From: Amazonocrinis nigriterrae CENA67
GTDB lineage: Bacteria > Cyanobacteriota > Cyanobacteriia > Cyanobacteriales > Nostocaceae
Assembly: GCF_016056305.1 (NCBI RefSeq)
Contig: NZ_JAECZC010000009.1
Span: 76,408-140,407, forward strand
DNA: 64,000 nt
Reading direction: 5' to 3'
Of the stretch, positions 58,642 through 64,000 are shown piece after piece. The notes beneath the pieces are model-generated. The model did not search any database. It saw only the letters and a program-made list of their open reading frames with translations, and had not been told where the DNA came from. How positions within the stretch are numbered: the stretch's first letter is position 1; every line of letters starts with the position of its first letter. Position numbers and translations under genes: made by a program.

Positions 58642-58772
58642 CAAAAGAATCTATAAATATTTTAATTAACTAAGTATAGGGTATCAAAAAGATTAATTGC
58701 TTGGAATTTTTCTTTGGCAGCTAAGTATCTACTGTTGGGTTAGTTACCCACCACAATAGATGAAATTAAGAT

Positions 58773-58796
58773 GGTGCGTGACTTCGTTAACGCACC
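58773..58796. repeat. GGTGCGT/AACGCACC hairpin
   Basis: A short inverted repeat of the same type as that at 45316-45346, near the 3' ends of the convergent DUF4058 fragment and the small coiled-coil gene. Confidence 0.55.
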
Positions 58797-58825
58797 CTAT
58801 GAAAATTTGGATAATTTATTTTTTG

Positions 58826-59071
58826 TTAATCCCTTCGTGCTTTGCTACTCCATTCCTTTGGTTTAGTATTCTGTAAGCAAATTTTTAGATCTAGAAGTTG
58901 AAACTGCATATCCTTAATTTGGCTTTCTAAAAATGTAATACGTGATCTCATCAAGCTAATTTCTTGTCGTGTAATATTCTGATTAATTTCATCGATTAGC
59001 TGCTTTTGAAAAAATTTAAACAGCCATTTAAAAGGTATAATAACTGACTTGATCAGGTTGAAAATAATCAT
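58826..59071 (-). CDS. Small hydrophobic-helix/coiled-coil protein, hypothetical
   Basis: A frame of 81 residues from the ATG at 59071. The N-terminus is hydrophobic and basic (MIIFNLIKSVIIPFKWLFKF). A heptad-patterned helix follows (RSRITFLESQIKDMQFQLLD) and a charged end. No family is recognised. It could be genuine, but support is limited to composition. Confidence 0.4.
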   Translation of the reverse strand: MIIFNLIKSVIIPFKWLFKFFQKQLIDEINQNITRQEISLMRSRITFLESQIKDMQFQLLDLKICLQNTKPKEWSSKARRD

Positions 59072-59437
59072 CGCTTTGAAGCTGGTAAAGAATATCAATA
59101 TAAATAGTATTCATTTAGTCCTCAAAAGTCTCGACCGCTAACTAGGACGCCATTATGTTATTTATTCACCTACATTCAAAGCCAAAGTGAGAAATCTGTA
59201 GTAAACCTGTACTATATAGTCGCACTTCCTCACCAAAAGCGATCGCACACACCATCAAAACCCATATAATAATTAGCCCTCTCCTCGCAAGCGGGGAACT
59301 GGAGTTGGTGAGTTTTGCGCTGTTGGCTAATTAATATTTCATCTATTATCGAGAGCGCGATCGCACTCTCCCGACTCCTCAAAACTCTGGCATAATCAGA
59401 CATGGCTGCATCTGCAAAACTCAAGTAAATTACCCCA

Positions 59438-60403
59438 ATGTCTAACGACGAGTATGATAGCCCTTGGAAAGAAGCTATAGAAACCTACTTTCAAGAATGC
59501 ATTGAATTTTTCTTTCCTGTGGCTGGGGAGGGGATAGACTGGAAGCGAGGCTATACTTTTCTGGATAAAGAGTTACAGCAAGTAGTTCGGGATGCAGAAC
59601 TAGGACAAAGATTTGTAGACAAGCTGGTTCAAGTTTGGCGACTTAATGGTGAGGAAAGATGGGTATTAATTCATCTGGAAGTGCAAAGTAATGAAGAAAC
59701 TAACTTTGCTCAACGGATGTACGTCTACCACTACCGCCTGTTTGACCGTTACAATCGGTCTATAGCTAGTCTAGCCGTCTTAGGTGACGATCGCCCCACA
59801 TGGAAACCAGATCAGTTTAGCGATGAGTTATGGGGTTGCGAAATCAAATTCAAGTTTCCCATTGTGAAATTACTGGACTATAGTCAACAATGGACAGAAT
59901 TAGAAGCAAGTTCTAACCCCTTTGCTACAGTAGTAATGGCTCATCTCAAAGCCAAGGAAACACGCCAAGATAATCAAAGACGCAAACAATGGAAGGTTGA
60001 TTTAACCAAACGACTCTATGAAAAAGGTTATCAGCGCGAAGATATCATCAACTTATTTCGGTTTATTGACTGGGTGATGAGATTACCTGAAGATTTAGAG
60101 AACAGTTTTTGGCAAGAAGTAACTCAATATGAGGAGGAAAAGAAAATGCCGTATATTACCAGCGTAGAAAGAAGGGGTATTGAACAAGGTATTAAACAAG
60201 GTATTGAACAAGGTCTTGAAGAAGGGAAAAGACAAGTACTTATTGAAAGTCTTCAAGTCTGTTTGGAACTAAAATTTGGCAGTGAAGCACTAACAATATT
60301 ACCAGAGATTGCCCAGATACAGAATGTAGAGATATTAAGTGCTATTCTCGCCAGTATTAAAACTGTGAATAATTTAGAAGAACTACGGCAAATTTATCAA
60401 TAA
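59438..60403 (+). CDS. Rpn-family PD-(D/E)XK nuclease-like protein
   Basis: A protein of 321 residues. YTFLDKELQQVVRDAELGQR and WVLIHLEVQSN give the PD-(D/E)XK core, and YVYHYRLFDRYNRSIASLAV is typical of the family. A variable Gly-Ile-Glu-Gln-Gly tract (GIEQGIKQGIEQGLEEGKRQ) precedes the C-terminal helices. The ATG is at 59438. The last ~100 codons are duplicated directly downstream. The 59099-59437 gap before it contains nothing I can name. Confidence 0.8.
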   Translation: MSNDEYDSPWKEAIETYFQECIEFFFPVAGEGIDWKRGYTFLDKELQQVVRDAELGQRFVDKLVQVWRLNGEERWVLIHLEVQSNEETNFAQRMYVYHYRLFDRYNRSIASLAVLGDDRPTWKPDQFSDELWGCEIKFKFPIVKLLDYSQQWTELEASSNPFATVVMAHLKAKETRQDNQRRKQWKVDLTKRLYEKGYQREDIINLFRFIDWVMRLPEDLENSFWQEVTQYEEEKKMPYITSVERRGIEQGIKQGIEQGLEEGKRQVLIESLQVCLELKFGSEALTILPEIAQIQNVEILSAILASIKTVNNLEELRQIYQ

Positions 60404-60459
60404 TTTATTACTCAAATCTTCTGTTGAATATTTGTCTATGAAAAACGAGTGCATGGGTG

Positions 60460-60729
60460 ATGAGATTACCTGAAGATTTAGAGAACAGTTTTTGGCAAGA
60501 ATTAACTCAATATGAGGAGGACAAGAAAATGCCGTATATTACCAGCGTAGAAAGAAGAGGTATTGAACAGGGAAAAAGAGAAGTACTGATTAAAAGTCTT
60601 GAAGTGTGTTTAGAACTAAAATTTGGCAGCGAAGGACTAACTATATTACCAGAGATTGCCCAGATACAGAATGTAGAGATATTGAGTGCTATTCTCGCCA
60701 GTATCAAAACTGTGAATGGTATAGAATAA
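60460..60729 (+). pseudogene. Tandem partial copy of the Rpn-family gene
   Basis: From about 60455 to 60765 the sequence repeats 60074-60420. It starts MRLPEDLENSFWQELTQYEE and has a shorter GIEQG tract (RRGIEQGKREVL), then FGSEGLTILPEIAQIQNVEI. A GAA-to-TAA change truncates it relative to copy 1 (NNLEELRQIYQ becomes NGIE-stop), and the repeat continues past the stop. It lacks the nuclease core. Translation from the ATG at 60460 cannot be excluded. Confidence 0.75.
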
Positions 60730-60970
60730 CTCCGACAAATCTATCAATAATTTACTACTCAAATTCCACTGTAAAAAGCAGTGATGTTTGATAACAGGCT
60801 GCTATGTCTTAATACGTCCCTGTCTGCAAAGTTAATTATATTAAGTTAAATAAAGATTAATTACAATAAATTAAGCATTTTTTGAGAATATCACCCAAGA
60901 TAATTTAAGAGTTTACGCCGAATCGATATTTTAATAGAATAATCTCATCAAAAGATTCGCAGAACTCTCA

Positions 60971-62602
60971 ATGGACTGGATTACCTTACTGCGATCGCTA
61001 CAGTCTGATTTTATTAAAAGGTTAACGTCTGGTTGTCTGCTGCATTGCGAGACAGAAGGTCAATACAGTGAATTAACTATCATCTCTGGAGAGAGATTAA
61101 AAACACTAAGGGCATTTTGCTGGCAAATGGCTGAGAAATACAAGCGTGTTTCGCCAGTACGTGACGTTTTTATTAGTTATCTCAAGGGTAAACTTGGTGA
61201 AGAAGTTGTCAAGGAACGCTTAGCTGATTTTATTACCGAAGTCGATTATGAAAAAAGATTTGGCGGCGATGGCAAGATTGATTTTACCTTAACTTCTCAT
61301 CCCGGAATTGGCATTGAGGTAAAATCACGTCAAGGTACTACCGATAAAGTCAGATGGTCAATTAGTTCGGAAGAAGTTGAAAAAAATGCTGTTGTAGTTT
61401 GCATTTTAATTCAAGAAGAGGTGAATGAAGCACAATCTGAGTATCACCTTTTTTTGGCTGGCTTTCTGCCGACACAAATGATTAAATTGAAAACTGGTAG
61501 AATCTCGTTTGGTATAGAGCAACTTTTATATGGTGGTGGCTTGCGGTACTATTTGGAACAATGCCTATTTTCTGATAATTATAATTCTCCTCAGTCGGAA
61601 ACTCTAATTAATCAATTTTACGCCAAGCCACAACCGCTATATACTTTTAATAATCAGTTAATTAAACCTTCTTTAGATTTGGTTGTAGATAACCGTCGAA
61701 ATTCACACCAAGAAGATATAAATTATGCAAAGCTTGGTGATGATTGTTTGGAAAATGGACAATATGAAGATGCTATTACTAACTATAATCAAGCTTTAAA
61801 ACTGAATTTGCATGAGATTGATATTTACTATAAACGAGGTTTAGCTTATTATCAGATTGGAGGTTATGAGGCTGCGATCGTAGATTATTCTCAAGCAATC
61901 AAAATTAATATCAAAGATGCTAAATCTTACAATCAGCGAGGTTTGGCTTATTATCAACTAGGGAATTACGAAGAAGCAATAGCAGATTATACTCAGGCTA
62001 TCAATATTAATCCTAATGTTGCAGTCGTTTATAAAAACCGTGCTGAAGCTCGTTCTCATTTAGGAGATAATCAAGGAGCAATTGAAGATTACACTCAGGC
62101 AATCAATATTAATCCTCATTATGCCAATACTTATAAAAATCGGGGTATTGCTCGTTATTTACTAACATATCCCCAGGCATTTACTCAAGCAATTAAAATT
62201 AATCCTCATGATGCTAATGCTTACAAAAACCGTGGTAACGCTCGCTCTGACTTAGGCGATTTTGAAGGTGCAATTGAAGATTATACGCAAGCAATCCAGA
62301 TTAATCCCAACTATGCTGATGTTTATTATAATCGTGGGAATGCTAACTATGAGTTAGGAGATTTTGCAAGTGCAATTGAAGATTACAATCAGGCAATCAA
62401 AATTAATTATAATTATGCTGATGCCTATTATAATCGTGGTAATGTCCGCGCTGAACTAGAAGAAAAACAACGAGCAATTGAAGATTTTCAAAAAGCAGCA
62501 GATATCTATCGTAAACAAGGTCAATTAGAAGCACTCAAAGATACGCGAGAAAGACTTTTAGATTTAGAAATACAAGAATCATTAGATATTTTAAATTTTT
62601 AG
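60971..62602 (+). CDS. PD-(D/E)XK endonuclease-like domain fused to TPR repeats
   Basis: A protein of 543 residues. Residues ~60-200 contain a restriction-endonuclease-like core: KGKLGEEVVKERL (E77/E78), FGGDGKIDFTL with D104, and IGIEVKSRQG with E116-x-K118. From about residue 255 eight TPR units follow (YYKRGLAYYQIGGYEAAIVD, and others), of which the fifth is shortened (NRGIARYLLTYPQAFTQ). The ATG is at 60971. It is probably a nuclease whose TPR part binds a partner; no methylase or other partner gene is adjacent. Confidence 0.8.
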   Translation: MDWITLLRSLQSDFIKRLTSGCLLHCETEGQYSELTIISGERLKTLRAFCWQMAEKYKRVSPVRDVFISYLKGKLGEEVVKERLADFITEVDYEKRFGGDGKIDFTLTSHPGIGIEVKSRQGTTDKVRWSISSEEVEKNAVVVCILIQEEVNEAQSEYHLFLAGFLPTQMIKLKTGRISFGIEQLLYGGGLRYYLEQCLFSDNYNSPQSETLINQFYAKPQPLYTFNNQLIKPSLDLVVDNRRNSHQEDINYAKLGDDCLENGQYEDAITNYNQALKLNLHEIDIYYKRGLAYYQIGGYEAAIVDYSQAIKINIKDAKSYNQRGLAYYQLGNYEEAIADYTQAININPNVAVVYKNRAEARSHLGDNQGAIEDYTQAININPHYANTYKNRGIARYLLTYPQAFTQAIKINPHDANAYKNRGNARSDLGDFEGAIEDYTQAIQINPNYADVYYNRGNANYELGDFASAIEDYNQAIKINYNYADAYYNRGNVRAELEEKQRAIEDFQKAADIYRKQGQLEALKDTRERLLDLEIQESLDILNF

Positions 62603-62691
62603 TAATTAATTCAAAGAATATTTAAAATTTAATTCAGGAAATTTCTGATACAGTTCACTCCCCCCAGCTTCCCCAGCTCCACGGCAGTCCG

Positions 62692-62760
62692 CTCAAGTCA
62701 AGAAACCATGAGCGACTGCCTCTCCCGTTGGGGGACACCCCAAGACCGCACTGCCTCCTC
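62692..62760. repeat. Double-hairpin palindromic element
   Basis: GGCAGTCCGCTCA and TGAGCGACTGCC form one hairpin, enclosing AGTCAAGAAACCA. A second GTTGGGGGACACCCCAAGACC follows. It belongs to the family also found at 8.7, 20.7, 42.0 and 43.4 kb. No gene is seen in the rest of 62603-62996. Confidence 0.65.
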
Positions 62761-62996
62761 AATGTATCAACTTGAAAGTGAAACGGTATTAGTGAGGTTC
62801 GTAGCGTCACCTCTGAACCCGATCCAATCTCTAGATTTGCAGTTTTGCACCTATCGCTTAGACTGATAAGAGTGTAAGGTTTTTCTCCCCACCCCTTGTC
62901 CAAAGTCCTAATTTTTCTTATCACTGCGTCAGTTCTCACAATTTCAGATTTGAGATTTTGGTTCAAAATTATGTGTATAAAGCCAGACTAAATATA

Positions 62997-64000
62997 ATGC
63001 GCTCTTGGTTAAACAGTACACTTCGCATACGCTTAGTAATTCTCGTCCTTTTAGCTGTTGTTCCAGCACTAGGATTAATTCTTTATACTGCTTCCGAACA
63101 ACGGCGTACCGCTACAGCAGAGGCACGAGAACAGACACTACAGCTGGCGAGATTGGCGGCTAATAACCAAAAGCAGGTTGTAGAAGCAACCCGTCAACTG
63201 TTGATGATATTGGCACAGTTGCCAGTTGTCCGTCAGGCTAATTCAGCAGAGTGTAATCAATTGCTGTCTGATATCCTTAAACAGCATTCAGCTTATGCTA
63301 CTTTTGCTGTACTTGATGCTCAAGGAAACACAATTTGTACCGGGATTCCCTACTCTGGCTTGCCGAATGCAAAAAATCGCAGTTATTTCCAACGTGCTTT
63401 ACAAACCCGGAAATTTGCAGTGGGTGAGTATCAAATAGGTCGCGCGACTAAAAAAGCTACTCTAAATTTCGCTTACCCAGTTGTAGACAAAGCAGTGCAA
63501 GTGCAAACTGTGGTTGTAGCTGCACTTGATTTAGCTCAGTTAAATCACTTGGCGGTGCAATTAAAAATGCCTGAAGGCGCAGTACTGAGTGTGGTTGACC
63601 GCAAAGGAACACTTTTAGTCCGCTATCCTGATTCACAAACTTGGGTAGGCAAATCTTTACGCCCAGATGCTTTCATAAGGATGAAAAATGCTCAGGGTGA
63701 AGGTATGGATGAAATAACTAGCCTTGATGGTATGCGGCGAATTTTTGCCTTTGTCCCATTAGGTGATAATCCACTCAACCCAGATGAATATATTAGGGTT
63801 GGTATTCCCAAGTCTGAAGTTATTGCTAATGCTAATAGTTTATTATTCAGAAACTTAATTAGTTTGGGTGCTGTTACCTTTTTAGCGATCGCTGCTGCTT
63901 GGGTAGGTGGAGATATCTTCTTTATCCAACAAATCAAATCTTTGGTGCAAACAGCCAAGATCTTGGGTAGTGGTCAACTCAACACACGTACTGGACTTTC
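62997..64000 (+). CDS. Cache-type membrane sensor protein, N-terminal part
   Basis: An open frame from the ATG at 62997 runs off the right edge (334 codons). A transmembrane helix near residues 10-31 (LRIRLVILVLLAVVPALGLI) and a second near 280-300 enclose an extracytoplasmic dCache/PDC-type domain (FAVLDAQGNTICTGIPYSGL, RSYFQRALQTRKFAVGEYQI, VLSVVDRKGTLLVRYPDSQT). After the second helix begins a HAMP-like segment (FFIQQIKSLVQTAKILGSGQ). The output domain, probably a histidine kinase or cyclase, lies outside the window. Confidence 0.85.
   Translation, partial: MRSWLNSTLRIRLVILVLLAVVPALGLILYTASEQRRTATAEAREQTLQLARLAANNQKQVVEATRQLLMILAQLPVVRQANSAECNQLLSDILKQHSAYATFAVLDAQGNTICTGIPYSGLPNAKNRSYFQRALQTRKFAVGEYQIGRATKKATLNFAYPVVDKAVQVQTVVVAALDLAQLNHLAVQLKMPEGAVLSVVDRKGTLLVRYPDSQTWVGKSLRPDAFIRMKNAQGEGMDEITSLDGMRRIFAFVPLGDNPLNPDEYIRVGIPKSEVIANANSLLFRNLISLGAVTFLAIAAAWVGGDIFFIQQIKSLVQTAKILGSGQLNTRTGL

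Noticed and set aside
59230-59424. 64-codon minus-strand open frame upstream of the Rpn-type gene
   Set aside because: It lies in the promoter region of the divergent gene, with composition unlike neighbouring genes and no recognisable motif.
62655-62966. 103-codon minus-strand open frame
   Set aside because: It runs through a palindromic repeat element and has no family-like motifs or suitable ribosome binding site.

Overview
The window looks like a chromosomal segment of a filamentous, probably heterocyst-forming cyanobacterium (Nostocales: Nostoc, Calothrix, Tolypothrix and relatives). The octamer GCGATCGC (HIP1) occurs throughout. Most spacers are packed with heptamer-type short tandem repeats (STRRs) and small palindromic elements. 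An NdhN gene, a GroEL with a GGDFDY tail, a Nif11-like protein and pentapeptide, DUF3172 and DUF2358 proteins also fit this lineage. The identification comes from reading the sequence only; no database search was run.

Positions 1-24,000 (minus strand) hold a long housekeeping block. It reads from rplC (23.8 kb) down through rplD-rplW-rplB-rpsS-rplV-rpsC-rplP-rpmC-rpsQ-rplN-rplX-rplE-rpsH-rplF-rplR-rpsE-rplO-secY-adk-infA-rpmJ-rpsM-rpsK-rpoA-rplQ-truA-rplM-rpsI-rpmE-prfA, with a good terminator behind prfA. This is the fused S10-spc-alpha super-operon typical of cyanobacteria. Two features stand out. A decayed second copy of infA lies between infA and rpmJ. Many spacers are filled by STRR arrays whose two halves are inverted, so each could fold into a long hairpin in the mRNA. 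Beyond prfA come a DUF2887 nuclease-like gene, an ABC-F ATPase, gpmI and secG.

Positions 25,000-46,600 are mixed. They include ndhN and a DUF3172 gene, a CPA2 antiporter-small secreted protein-AMIN cluster, a second CPA2 antiporter, an SGNH hydrolase and a helical-repeat secreted protein. An FHA-flavoprotein gene is bracketed by inverted STRR modules and followed by FHA-zinc ribbon and Nif11-like genes. A 135-bp highly structured element, a GHL10-type glycosidase, an alpha/beta hydrolase, a pentapeptide-repeat protein and a REC-histidine kinase complete the region.

Positions 46,700-52,200 (plus strand) hold the most unusual cassette: a Trypco1 protein, a trypsin-like protease fused to a degenerate AAA/STAND domain, and a 1,166-residue AAA_35-type protein with an Ig-like region, several membrane segments and a lectin-like C-terminus. 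I read it as a probable conflict or immunity system of the class described for STAND/trypsin proteins in multicellular bacteria.

Positions 52,200-64,000 contain an HNH remnant, Rpn-type nuclease genes (one with a tandem partial copy), and groESL with CIRCE and K-box-like sites. They also contain a 2Fe-2S thioredoxin-like ferredoxin, a NarL-type regulator with a strong terminator, a truncated DUF4058 gene, a PD-(D/E)XK-TPR fusion protein, and the start of a Cache-type membrane sensor that runs off the right edge.
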